Assembly (NCBI GenBank): GCA_039881145.1
Contig: JAYKKI010000023.1
Span: forward strand, 5,060,501 to 5,124,500
Direction: 5' to 3'
DNA: 64,000 nucleotides
Origin: Druceiella hillmani
Lineage: Eukaryota > Arthropoda > Insecta > Lepidoptera > Hepialidae
Below, piece after piece: positions 48,583 to 60,002 of the stretch. The notes under the pieces are model-generated. The model saw nothing but the letters and a program-made list of their open reading frames with translations, did not search any database and was not told the DNA's origin. A program made the position numbers and the translations under genes. Within the stretch, counting starts at the first letter, position 1, and each line of letters begins with the position of its first letter.

Positions 48583-49355
48583 CTGTTTATTTACGTTAGC
48601 ATGTATACATCAATTATCGAGGAAATTTCAATTATTTGAAAAGTAAATTTTAATATTGTGTTCTGAATGTGTAATTTGTTCCAATTTCGTTTACAGCAGT
48701 TTTCTCGCAAATGTGATATTTCTTTGTCTCCGTTATGAAAATGTTAAAACGAAAGAATTGATAGCAAACCCCTACGCATACGAGAATAGACAGGACTAAA
48801 TCGGGGACAAGATTAAAATTGACCTAAAACAGACACAAAAATAATAAAAATATAATTTAGAATACAAAAACCTTGCAAACATATTTTACAAGGAATTTCA
48901 AGCGCTTCTAAAATGAATTATAAGCACCGTAGAACCAAATGCACACTATTTAAGTAGAATAAAACGTCACGCAAGTCTCCGAAGTGATGAACATTACAAC
49001 ACGATAATGAACATTATTCTATATACATTGATAGATTCTCACGTTGACTACTTTAGTATAGAAAGTCGCACTAATTCCTGGCTTTGTCATTATCTGTGGA
49101 AAGGGCTTACAGATCGGAGTTCAAATGATTAGTTAGATAATACATGAATTTTCGTACATCCATAAAATTTGACATCATTATAAAGTTTGAGACTCCAGAT
49201 TTATGACATTACTATAAAGTTTGAGAACGGGCATTCTTAGAATTTGGAGCACTCATTAAACATTTTGAAAACTAAAGAGCATACGAAAAATATTTAAAAA
49301 AATTAAACAATGAATAAAATAATAAATAAAATTTATGCACTTTTTATTTTTAGTC

Positions 49356-49541
49356 ATGTCTCTAGAAAAATATCGAATAGTGGAAAATTTGTACTCCATT
49401 TTGTGGATATTTTTACATAGTACACAGATTAAATTTTTGCTTATACAAATAGCTAATATATCAGTGACACGACAGGTCATTGTTATGTGGTGTTTGAAAT
49501 TAGAAATAATATTTCTTACGGACGTTCATTTAATTGAATGA
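49356..49541 (+). CDS. frame A, copy 3: candidate exon, 61 codons
   Basis: ATG at 49356 after ttttatttttagtc. The product begins MSLEKYRIVENLYSILWIFL, then HSTQIKFLLIQIANISVTRQ. It differs from copy 2 by a few substitutions, several conservative (Val/Leu, Leu/Ile, Val/Ile), and has a diverged end. See copy 2 for interpretation. Confidence 0.25.
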   Translation: MSLEKYRIVENLYSILWIFLHSTQIKFLLIQIANISVTRQVIVMWCLKLEIIFLTDVHLIE

Positions 49542-50007
49542 CACTAATTAAAGTAATAGATTTCGTTAGATAAAATGAATATATGCAGTGTTATTTAGTT
49601 GTACGAGCCAAGACAATCAGTTTCGAAATATATTATTTTGCAGACAATGAATAACATTTTGGTTAAGTTTGACAATTTATTACTTAAACAATTTATTATA
49701 TTTTTAAATATATAAAAAAAAATACTAATTTATCACTTTAACAATATATTGACAATTTCTTATAATATACGTATTTTTCTTCCTAAATTGACTGCAAGTA
49801 AAAATAAAGTATCAGCCTGTACATGTCTATTTACATTTTACACTTTTCGTTTTCCCCGAATTAATTTGCTTCTAGATAATGTTTTCCATCTAAGCACCCA
49901 GGAGCTTTCCCGTTATTGCTGCTCTATCTGTTCACGGATTTGGATTAAACTAGGTGATCGGTACCTATCGTTTCTCACTCAATTTTGAATCAATGTTATT
50001 GTTTAAA

Positions 50008-50199
50008 TTATTTTAAAGTGTTAAAATTGATTATTTTATTAGTATCACATCTTGTTTTTGCATAATCATAGAAAGATTCTACTCCATCCTGGGTTTCAAT
50101 GTCAGTTTCATCTCTATTATGAATTTTCCTTTTCATTAAAATGCTATTCCCGCTTTGTATAAATACATAAATCTCTCTGCATATATTTTTAGTATTCAA
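50008..50199 (-). CDS. minus-strand open frame, copy 3, doubtful
   Basis: A 63-codon frame with a charged composition (MKRKIHNRDETDIETQDG). Nearly the same frame occurs in copy 4 (54408-54611). In copies 1 and 2 the core MKRKIHNRDETDIKTQ is kept but a 4-bp length difference shifts the frame soon after. No family recognised. The closeness of copies 3 and 4 leaves little power to test selection. Confidence 0.15.
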   Translation of the reverse strand: MNTKNICREIYVFIQSGNSILMKRKIHNRDETDIETQDGVESFYDYAKTRCDTNKIINFNTLK

Positions 50200-50326
50200 A
50201 AAACATCTTATCTAATATGTAATCACGTTGTTACGTTTTAATTTTTATTCGTTATAAATAACGAATTTGTAAGCGGTTTTTCTTCTGCTTGTTCGTTTTG
50301 CTTGTGCTTAGGGGGCGCCATTTTAA

Positions 50327-50599
50327 CGAGATCACTGCTGCTGCGTTGAGTGTACTTTGTGTGTAGCGAACGTTCTCTACTTGCTCCACTATGTCACATT
50401 TCAATTTGCAGAAAATGCAGCGCGAGTTGTTTGCATTCGACTTCTATTTGTGGTTACGACTGCAAGCGAGTGTATCGCGATACTTGAGCTTGTGTCGTTA
50501 TATTATGAGTACGTCGTAAATCAACGCCTTCTTCACACATCTATTTTATACATCATTTTACTGTTTGAAATTTGTCGTTTTATGGTTTTTCCCTATTAG
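50327..50599 (+). CDS. frame B, copy 3: conserved hydrophobic frame, candidate exon
   Basis: Open from the TAA at 50324 to a TAG ending at 50599. The peptide has VLYLLHYVTFQFAENAARVV, then CIRLLFVVTTASECIAILEL and YYEYVVNQRLLH. It ends ...FMVFPY, earlier than copies 1-2, because of a one-base length difference near the end. Compared with copy 4, 7 of 12 differences are at third positions and silent. Confidence 0.4.
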   Translation, partial: RDHCCCVECTLCVANVLYLLHYVTFQFAENAARVVCIRLLFVVTTASECIAILELVSLYYEYVVNQRLLHTSILYIILLFEICRFMVFPY

Positions 50600-50804
50600 C
50601 TTATTTTCTGCAAATTTTATCTTTCAAACTGTTTTTATAACTGATAAGTTGTTGGATTAAAACTGCTCGTGCCAGAAAATAGAAAAAGAAATATGGCTAG
50701 TCGAAAAAATTAAAAATACAAAGCTTTTGCCAATATTACAGTAGTATCATTATCATGTTGTTTTCTTAGATCAAAAAATATTAATATTTAATATAATAAA
50801 AATT

Positions 50805-51085
50805 TCAATTAATCCCTTGTCAAAACTACTAATTTCAACAAAAACCGGGTACAAATTGAAAGATTTGAATAGTAACAATTATAAACAGAGAGACAAGCTT
50901 ATGAATCGTATAAAATGCTAGTAAACCTAACCGAAATATATAATGATATAATCACGTACTTTGGGATAGAATATAAAACATTATTTTGAGACATTGGAAT
51001 TTGGGAGAGATAAATATAGAATTCGTTCAAAAAAAGGAAAATTACACCAGCATTCCTATGAATTATAAGGCGAACTCAAAATAAC
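50805..51085 (+). pseudogene. 3' scrap of Dong/R4-like LINE, copy 3
   Basis: Only the last part of the LINE remains, from aattaatcccttgtcaaaac to the unit end. The rest was lost in the 2.6-kb deletion. Confidence 0.65.
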
Positions 51086-52197
51086 CCCTCTATATGAAAA
51101 TCGGTTAAGTACAAGTAGTGTTCTATGGGCATTCCGTACTTACGTAGTTTAAAGTTACATGCATTGATACAACATATAGCTGTTTTTGAATTTAAACGGC
51201 TTAATGTGGGTGCAAAATTTACAAGTGAGATTAGAAGGGATCATAATAAGTATATTATATATTATTTTAGCTGACGTAGTCCTGGTATATTCTTTGTTTT
51301 ATATTCGTATGACAATTCACTTACCTAGATATAAAGGTCTGGAAATAAAATAGGTCGAAAACGGTGATGCCAGAAAGTAATTTCTTGTGAATAATTTCTA
51401 ATTTCTCACCAAATATAAGGTATTTGTTTAACTTTTAATTACTTTATAGACTTAGCACTGTTAATTAAATATACATCTTTGAATTAATGGCTTTAATTTC
51501 CTTTCAACGTATTTATTATCTAGTTTTACTCTGCTTCAAAAGTGTTATGTAAAGATTATTATACTTTATACTATTGTATAATGTAAAATATAATTTTGTT
51601 AAAGACGTCGGGAAAATACATTTATTTGCATCTTTTTCGTCTAGTTTTTATCCAAGAAAACTAAATTGCGTATTATAACATTTTGAAAATTACATATTGT
51701 TTTTACTCTTGTTAAACTTAAATAAAATTCGATAAAAGTAAAATTGAAAATGTGTGATCTGATTCAAGTGCGTAGATTGAAATCGAACTAAGATTCCTTT
51801 TCGAATTTTAGAATTCTATCTTGTTTTTCTCTTTCAATCATTTTTTTACAGGTCTGTAACAGCCAATTATTCCATTAACTAAATGTGACAAAATATTTTC
51901 ATTTCATTCAAACACGCTAAATTAAAATATCAAGGAGTAAAGGCCTTTCAAATTTTTTTTTCAGAGGACTTCGATAAAACCAAAATGTGTAAAATTAAAT
52001 TATTTCCCCATTTATTTGCTTGAAAATATTCCTAGTGATTGAAAATAAGAACTTACCTGCATTATATTTTTAATTCTCACAGTATTTTCAATCTTATTTT
52101 CAATTGATGTAAAATATAAGCAGCAAAATACAAATATTTTATTTTATATTTACATTTTCATGAAATATTTTACAAATTTTGACCACGTATAGGCAAA

Positions 52198-52605
52198 CGG
52201 TACTCATTCGTAATCCGTTCGACCTCCGCATCGTACCTACCTGTTTACCGCATTTTTTTGTATCATGTATGAACACGATACAAAAAGAAATGAAATATAG
52301 ACGTCCGCATGCCAAATTAACTTAAAGCCTGCATTTCAATGGGATTTTGAAGCGAACGAAACATTGTGAAAGTAAAAATAATTCGGCCGTCCGGACGTTG
52401 GACTAATCGTAAACCGTGACCTGATTGAAATTCAGCCCGCGCCGACTCCCAGATGGAATACTAATCTCAACCAAGCTCCTATTCATCAGGACCGATGGTG
52501 CTGACTGAACTCGCTCTTAACCATTTGCCGTATATAGCGCGAGCGTATGTTGCAAGGTCAGGTCGATATTCGGCGCTTTATTAGGCTTTGGGCACTTCGA
52601 AGGTA
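52198..52605. other. GC-rich conserved block, copy 4
   Basis: Equivalent of the block at 31836. It carries an extra tttttttgtatcatgtatg insertion near 52255. Confidence 0.5.
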
Positions 52606-52915
52606 GGAATTTGATCCATATTGTTATATTTAATAAAACGGATATCATTTTATAATAGTTTCTTATTTATTTAAGCTAGTTGACCAGTAATATGAACTTT
52701 AGTAGGGTATTTGTATATAATTTTTTTTTCTACAATATTAAAACTAAACAGTTTCTAACCTTACAGGCAAAATTGACAATTATTTTTTTGTAAATATTCA
52801 ATTCGATTAATTCGAGAAATCAATTCGAGAAATCTGTACGTATAAAAATTAACAAAGGTGAAGTTTATTCAAAATATTTCGAAACCAAAAATAAATTCGG
52901 ATATTGTGAAAAAAT

Positions 52916-53024
52916 GTGCGTGCGTGCGTACGCGTGTGTGTGCGTGTGTGCGCATGTGTGTGCGTGCGTACGCGTGTGTGTGCGTGTGCATGCATGTATG
53001 TGTGTGCACGCACACGTACTGTTT
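52916..53024. repeat. GT microsatellite, copy 4
   Basis: Imperfect (GTGC/GTGT)n. The frames at 52858-53229 and 52914-53102 span it and are artefacts. Confidence 0.9.
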
Positions 53025-53736
53025 ACTTACGTTAGCATGTATACATCAATTATCGAGGAGATTTCAATTATTTTATATTGTGTTTTTAATATTGTGTTCT
53101 GAATATGTAATTTGTTCCAATTTCGTTTACAGCATTTTTGTCGTAAATTTGATATTTTTTTGTCTTCGTTATGAAAATGTTAAAACGAAAGAATTAATAG
53201 CAAACCCCTACGCATACGAGAATAGATAAGGCTAAATCGGGGACAGGATTAAAATTGATCTAAAATAGGCACAAAAATAATAAAAATATAATTTAGGATA
53301 AAAAAACCTTGCAAACATATTTTACAAGGAATTTCAAGCGCTTTTAAAATGAATTGTATGCACCGTAGAACCAAATGTATTATTTAAGTAGAATAGCACT
53401 TCACGCAAGTTTCCGAAGTAACATAATGAACATTATTTGGCAAATTCTACATTCTAGATTCTCACGTTGATTACTTTCACAAATATAGAAAGTCACACCA
53501 ATTCCTCACTTTGGAAAGGGCTTACAGATCGGAGTTTAAATGATTAGTTAAATAATGCATGAATTTTCGCACATCCAGAAAATTTGACATCATTATAAAG
53601 TTTGAGACTCCAGATTCATGACATTACTATAAAGTTTGAGAACGGGCATTCTTAGAACTTGGAGCACTCATTAAATATTTTGAAAACTAAAGAGCATAAA
53701 TAATAAATAGAATTCATGCACACTTTATTTTTAGTC

Positions 53737-53844
53737 ATGTCTCTAGAAAAATATCGAATAGTGGAAAATTTGTACTCCATTTTGTGGATATTTTTACATA
53801 GTACACAGATTAAACTTTTCTTTATACAAATAGCTAATATATAG
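53737..53844 (+). pseudogene. frame A, copy 4, truncated
   Basis: Reads MSLEKYRIVENLYSILWIFL, HSTQIKLFFIQIANI, then a TAG at 53842 caused by loss of two bases in aatatatcagtg. Downstream sequence still matches the other copies in another frame. Confidence 0.35.
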
Positions 53845-54407
53845 TGACACGACAGGTCATTGTTATATGGCGTTTGAAATTAGAAATAATATTTCTTATG
53901 GACGTTCATTTAATTGAATGACACTAATTAAAGTAATAGCTATCGTTAGATAAAATAAAAAAAATTACAAAATACTAGTTAATATGTATAATATGCAGTG
54001 TTATTTAGTTGCACGAGCCAAGACAATCAGTTTCGAAATATATTATTTTGCAGGCAATGAATAACATTTTGGTTAAGTTTGACAATTTATTACTTAAACA
54101 ATTTATTATATTTTTAAATATATAAAAAAATACAAATTTATCACTTTAACAATATATTGACAATTTCTTATAATGTACGTATTTTTTTTCCTAAATTGAC
54201 TGCAATTAAAAATAAAGTATCAGCCTGTACATGTCTATTTACATTTTACACTTTTCGTTTTCCCCGAATTAATTTGCTTCTAGATAATGTTTTCCATTTA
54301 AGCACTCAGGAGCTTTCCCGTTATTGCTGCTCTATCTGTTCACGGATTTGGATTATACTAGGTGAACGGTATTGACCTATCGTTTCTCACTCAATTTTGA
54401 ATCAATG

Positions 54408-54611
54408 TTATTGTTTAAATTGTTTTATAGTGTTAAAATTGATTATTTTATTAGTATCACATCTTGTTTTTGCATAATCATAGAAAGATTCTACTCCATC
54501 CTGGGTTTCAATGTCAGTTTCATCTCTATTATGAATTTTACTTTTCATTAAAATGCTATTCCCGCTTTGTATAAATACATAAATCTCTCTGCATATATTT
54601 TTAGTATTCAA
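54408..54611 (-). CDS. minus-strand open frame, copy 4, doubtful
   Basis: Counterpart of 50008-50199 with one internal residue change (MKSKIHN for MKRKIHN) and a slightly longer end. No family recognised. Confidence 0.15.
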   Translation of the reverse strand: MNTKNICREIYVFIQSGNSILMKSKIHNRDETDIETQDGVESFYDYAKTRCDTNKIINFNTIKQFKQ

Positions 54612-54738
54612 AAAACATCTTATCTAATATGTAATCACGTTGTTACGTTTTAATTTTTATTCGTTATAAATAACGAATTTGTAAGCGGTTTCCCTTCTGC
54701 TCGCTTGTTTTGCTTGTGCTTAGGCGGCGCCATTTTAA

Positions 54739-55011
54739 CGAGATCACTGCGGCTGCGTTGAGTGTACTTTGTGTGTAGCGAATGTTCTCTACTTGCTGCA
54801 CTATGTCACATTTCAATTTGCAGGAAATGCAGCGGGAGTTGTTTGCATTCGACTTCTGTTTGTGATTACGACTGCAAGCGAGTGCATCACGATACTTGAG
54901 CTCGTGTCGTTATATTATGAGTACGTCGTAAATCAACGCCTTCTTCACACATCCATTTTATACATTATTTTACTGTTTGAAATTTGTCGTTTTATGGTTT
55001 TTCCCTGTTAG
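54739..55011 (+). CDS. frame B, copy 4: conserved hydrophobic frame, candidate exon
   Basis: Open from the TAA at 54736 to a TAG ending at 55011. The peptide has VLYLLHYVTFQFAGNAAGVV, then CIRLLFVITTASECITILEL and YYEYVVNQRLLH, ending FMVFPC. It has the same possible splice acceptors as the others (tgcttag before gcggcgcc; tttgcag). The substitution pattern against copy 1 gives most of the evidence for constraint on this frame. Confidence 0.4.
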   Translation, partial: RDHCGCVECTLCVANVLYLLHYVTFQFAGNAAGVVCIRLLFVITTASECITILELVSLYYEYVVNQRLLHTSILYIILLFEICRFMVFPC

Positions 55012-55484
55012 CTTATTTTCCGTAAATTTTATCTTTCAAACTGTTTTTATAACTGATAAGTTGTTGGATTAAAACTGCTCGTGCCAGAAAATAGAAAAAG
55101 GAATATGGCTAGTCTTTTGCTAATATTATAGTAGTATCTTTATCATGTTATTTCCCTAAATTAAAAAATAATTTTTGTTCATTCAGATCATTTCTCATTT
55201 ATAAAAAATATAAGCTGGATTTAAGAGCAATAACTTTACTCTTAATCGACGCTTAGTATTTAGCAGCTATGATAAGCACTAAGTATCGAATTACGTATTT
55301 AATTTCTCTCATATTGAACAGTTTAACTAAGTTATTGTACATATATCAAGCTCACTTCTCAGAATGGTGAGAATATTTTCTATTGCTGGTACATGCTTGA
55401 AGTTTTAAAAAAAATTACTAGTTTTATATTTTGCTTAGTTTGTCATTCAATTTTCATCCCTCTAGCCTAATAACAATATGAAAA

Positions 55485-55530
55485 TCGTAATAATAACAAT
55501 AAAAAGAATAATAATAATACTAACGATCCC
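55485..55530. repeat. TAA-rich tract at LINE edge, copy 4
   Basis: Imperfect (TAA)n equivalent to 36830-36885, more diverged. Confidence 0.65.
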
Positions 55531-55534
55531 CAAA

Positions 55535-58336
55535 CTCAAAATAGAACAAAGAAGAAATGTAAATATAATTTAGGCTACTACCCGAATTACCGTGGCACAT
55601 ATGGAACCGATGCTTCGTGTTTCGTCATGTGAACCATCACTGATGTGAGCTGGATAGGTGAACACATTGAAGACATTGTTACATCTGAACAATCATCATC
55701 ATCAAACTATTATCAAATGTTCACTATTTATCTAACCACCGATCGGTTTTCCGCTTATCACCTTCAGTCGTCTTTCCAGTAATTTTATACGCAATTATAT
55801 CCCGTAAGTTTACTCTTTCAATCAATTTCATTTACGTTTCGCTAATCTGGAGCGCCATCATCATCAACAAATAGTTCGTACGTAGATGTGGTGCAGTAGT
55901 CACGATGTGCCGTGAAACCTGAACACACTGCGCGCAAAATGAGTAGAAAATGTACCTACCTAAAGCTAAGCAATTCGGATATGGATACAAAAGCATATCT
56001 TGATCTATTTTGTACAAAGTTCACAGAAAAATTTCACACATGAACGTAAGTTGACAATAAATAGGAAGACCGGCGAAGTGCAATAATAAGAAGTAATTGT
56101 TACTACAGAGTGCAACAAAGAGATATGCAATAGCGTTAAAAAGAAATTCAAACCACACAAGATCACGAACAAACTCATCAAACACTTTATTTCAAATTCA
56201 CAACTACAAGAAACGCAATGCACATGGTAAAAATCATGGTAACAATAATATTATTAAAATGTACAAATCATGGTAACAATAATATTATTAATCACACAAC
56301 TAGAAATAAATAAAACGGTCCACAAGCAATTGTCATATCAAGCAGGCATTGATAATTTTACTAATTTCACTATCGTCATTAAACAATGAATACATTAGTG
56401 AAGATAGACTAAACATTATAAAAGAAGAAACTGCATAAGAAGTAAATATTAATGCACATAATGTCAACTTTGACTTCAAACCAAAACCATTTGAGGCTCA
56501 AATAATAAATACAGGGGATGATAATAATTTTGTAAACAACGTTGCATTCAATTGCTTAGCAGATAATATCACAATACCAAAAGCTACTATATATTTGAAA
56601 AATGAACCTTTCGTACATTCCACATAGTGAAATAACGTTATTAGTAACTTAGGAGAAGTATATAGGTCAATCAAACATTCTAAAAAGCAATAGAGTGCTT
56701 CAGCAGTATATCACCGACAAAGTGGATATATATATGAAAACAAAGAATGTCACGAAAAATTAACATGAATAGTATATTATATTAATAAGGACATGCTACC
56801 AAAATGTTCAAATAAAGACATTGATTTCTTAACACTTCACAGTCATTTACTACGCAGCAGAAACCGCGCCTCAAATGTATGGTACTAAAATAATTTATTT
56901 TGATAATCATACCACCAAAAATAAATTCCCAATAAGTCTACGTAGTTCTTGGTTTGAGAATATAGGGTAGATTAACACGATACATAGAATGTAATGATAA
57001 CAGAAAATACGATAAACAGGCTGAATAAATAAAAACACAATACGAAATTCATTCTTCACACGAAGAACCAAATAGCAAACTCTCACATTTTTTGATGCCC
57101 TTGAACAAAAACTGAAAGATCTTAGCAGTGAGATAAAGAGATATAACAATTACACTCGCCTTAAAATTCAAAACGCAACTTTCTAAGCAATAAAAAGTAA
57201 ATTCATTGTACCTTTAAACAACCAAACACCAACTGTAAAAATAATCCGAATTGTATAGTCTCCCCTAAAAATTTATAAAAGTTTTGATTAGACATATTGA
57301 GTAATCCAGTACAACGTAACATCAGTGCTGAACGGATTGAAACTCCAATGTTAAATAATATAAATAAACCAAAAATGGAATACGATATTATACTCATTGA
57401 CACATTTGAAGACGATATTCAAAAATTATTAACTGGAAGATTACAAGAAGTGACCACATCTATAACTATTGGTATAAAAATTAACTTATATGCAGCCATT
57501 TATGAACAATGGGATATGCAAATTTATTCAATACGCAGACACAATGTCACAACTAAATAAATAGGTATGACATATATGCTGTCGAAGAAGCCGGAAGACT
57601 TTGTCAATTCAATGAAATTTCATCCTATTACATGCTTGTTAAGAATTTATAAAATAATAGCCCCTTGTATTACCTAACTTATATATAAACATATCGACAT
57701 CAATTCAATACTATGTAAATAACAGAAAGGATATAAATAGTTCAGTCAAGGTTGTAAAGAGCAGCTCATTATAAACTCAGTAATATTAAGGCAGGTGTAT
57801 CGAAAAAAATCAAATCTTTACTCCGTGTACATTGACTACAGAAAGACATGTGATTCTGTTCCGCATTTGATCCTCTTAAAAGTATTAGGCGTTTGTAAAA
57901 TATCTCCTACAGTTATCTAATTTTTGAGCAAAGTCGTAGAAAAATGAACTTTAAAAAAAAATGAAATTTAAAATTAATATAAACAGTAGTGTCCTAGAAA
58001 CTGATTTAATCTAAATACAAAGAAGTATATACATGGAGATGCGTTAAGTCCTTTGTGGTTGTAACAATTAATTCATTATCTAAACTACTAATTTTTACAA
58101 GAACCAGATGCAAATTGAAAAATTTGAATCATTGCAATGATAAACAGACAGACAAACTTATAGACCGTTTACTGTATATGGATAACACCACATTACACGC
58201 CAAAAATGAAAGCGACTTGAAAATGCTAGTAAACCTAATCGAAATATTTTCCGACGATATAAAAAATATAGAATTCATTCAAGAAAAGGAAAGTTGCACC
58301 AGCATTCTTATGAATTATAAGGGGCACTCAAAATAA
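55535..58336 (+). pseudogene. Dong/R4-like LINE relic, copy 4
   Basis: The best preserved of the four LINE relics. A 93-codon open frame (58055-58336) reads NSLSKLLIFTRTRCKLKNLN, then DRLLYMDNTTLHAKNESDLK and MLVNLIEIFSDDI, matching the segment around the RT active site, where LLYMDDLKLYAKNxxxL is usual; the second Asp of YMDD is Asn here (58175-58186). Upstream come YIDYRKTCDSVPHLILLKVL at 57828 and the frame at 57297-57560 with YDIILIDTFEDDIQKLLTGR (start of the RT domain). Stops and frameshifts between these pieces make it inactive. Confidence 0.75.
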
Positions 58337-58340
58337 CAAC

Positions 58341-59079
58341 TCTAGGCGGATAGGAAAAATACATATACCGAAATGAAAAAAAAACTTTGTGCTTCGTCCG
58401 TGCAACCGCCTATATAAGCCATTTTCCCCAGAAATGGTTTGAGATATAAAGTTAAAATTAATATCATACATTCAGGCTTATGCCTTACATTGTTGTAAAA
58501 ATTTCAAGTTCTTTGGTTCACCCAATCAAAAGATATTTTTTTGTATTTTATACAGTTATCAAAACTTATAGGTTATTGCCTGTCGACCTATGATTGATCT
58601 TAAAAGTCGGCATGTGAATTTAAACATTTTATGAAATATGTGTTCGTTAAAGATACACCAGGCAATACATTTATATTCTAAAAAATAAAAAATTTGTAAC
58701 TAATCGCACATAAATATTATTCACATTTAAATGTTAGTATTAATATCGCTATTTAATATGTAGATATATTGCTCAGTATATCTTACACATGGGTAAAATT
58801 ATTTGTAAATTTTAATAAAAATATTAATAGACTCCAAATAACCACTGAATAATGTAAACTAATAAAAATACGAGTTCTAATCGTTTTGAAATAGGAATAA
58901 ATTTATAAAATATTACTTCAGTACTTCAGTGCCATGTAGAAAGTGGCGCTTAGGTGGATGTGGTGGGTGTACGTGTATGTGTGTGTGAGAGAGAGATGTT
59001 CTGGTTAATATGCTGTCTCACTATTCAAAATTCAAGTTTCCATCTTAAACTGTTTCTGAAAAAAAAATAGCTACGCCTG
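58341..59079. other. AT-rich DNA, transposon-like scraps
   Basis: No gene seen. Around 58390-58450 the wording (tgcaaccgcctatataagcc, ccccagaaatggtttgagat) resembles short insect repeats. A small GT/GA run is at 58965-58995. Confidence 0.4.
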
Positions 59080-59150
59080 ACATACAGACAATAGGATACG
59101 TGAGAGGTCTTATAATGGTTTCAGATTTTTTTCCTTTTGAGGTACCTAAA
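59080..59150 (-). mobile_element. head of gggttccgta repeat family, minus strand
   Basis: Read on the minus strand it gives ggtacctcaaaaggaaaaaa, then ccattataagacc and cctattgtctgtatgtc, matching the head at 3540. Diverged; the body is not delimited. Confidence 0.5.
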
Positions 59151-59595
59151 ATAACACTTTCAATTTAAAACATTTGTTAGTTAGTAACAAATAGCAATGT
59201 GGTAAAGTTGATACTGGCGGTATTATTCGAAAAAATTTCCGTTCACATAATTTTAACAGGAAAACATAGAAAAAAGGTACTTAAATGACTATAACAAAAA
59301 TTAAGATATTCCAGCCAAACATATAAAATTTATTACTCGTCTAATAAAAACTTTGTACTTCCAACTAAAAATTTTGTGCTTCCCAGCGTCCCATAAAAGA
59401 GTACCTTTAAGTCCATGTAAATATTCTTAAAAATATTCTCTTATTCAACAAATGTCTTCACCAATGTCTAACGAAATTGTTACTCATGCTTTTTATGTTA
59501 TTTTGTAAGAGCGACGAAGTGTTCTTCGGTTTAGTTCGCTTACATGCTATTCTTCAGTTCTCGCTGGCTTTTTAATGAGGTAATTGCGAGTGTAG

Positions 59596-59880
59596 CGGAA
59601 CGCAGTTTACATATGTACCTTATTTAAATTACAGGAATTGGAGATATTTGTGATTATTTTATTGTGCATGATCTTATGGAAGTGCATTGCACTATTTGGG
59701 TACATTTTTTTCTTAGTCCTTTTCTACCATTTCTGTGTAGGTCTTCTTTATTCTGTGCTATATTCTGTATTCATTTCGAACCAGCTGCTCTCTTTATCTT
59801 GTCTTATGGTACGCAGTATTACTAAAACATATTTTCTATTACTTTCTTATCTCTTTTTGCCACTCGCAATTTGTTGACGT
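59596..59880 (+). CDS. divergent relative of frame B, candidate exon
   Basis: A frame open from after a TAG at 59593 to TGA ending at about 59877, without an early ATG, preceded by a splice-acceptor-like ttaaattacag at about 59625-59634. The peptide is strongly hydrophobic: ELEIFVIILLCMILWKCIAL, FGYIFFLVLFYHFCVGLLYS, VLYSVFISNQLLSL. Aligned to frame B it shares the KCIA/ECIA block, LLYxxxLY, and the spacing between them. At DNA level gaagtgcattgcactatttg pairs with cgagtgcatcgcgatacttg, and the upstream ctttttaatgag/gtgtagcg/acag.gaa order matches as well. It lies outside the tandem array, so it suggests an older member of the same family. Similarity was judged by eye and needs an alignment score. 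Confidence 0.35.
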
Positions 59881-60000
59881 ACTATTGGGCGAGGACTCAA
59901 ATTTCAGCTTCGCAAGTGAGAATTTTTAGGATGCACGTTTCAAATATTAATGCTTTCAGTTCATCAGTGATACTCATTTTTAACACAAATTCATGTTTGG
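59881..60000. other. AT-rich spacer
   Basis: Nothing recognised. Confidence 0.4.
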
Positions 60001-60002
60001 AG

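Larger units (their letters stand above)
46681..51095 (+). repeat. large tandem unit, copy 3 (4.4 kb, deleted)
   Basis: Left part matches copy 2 closely. At about 50790-50805 the sequence jumps from the equivalent of 43740 to that of 46382, removing about 2.6 kb including the TAA tract and most of the LINE. The remaining end matches the other units. Confidence 0.9.
51096..58340 (+). repeat. large tandem unit, copy 4 (7.2 kb)
   Basis: Last of the four units, ending at aaataacaactctaggcgga where similarity to the other units stops. It is closest to copy 3 over frames A and B. Its LINE has fewer deletions than those of copies 1 and 2. Confidence 0.9.
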
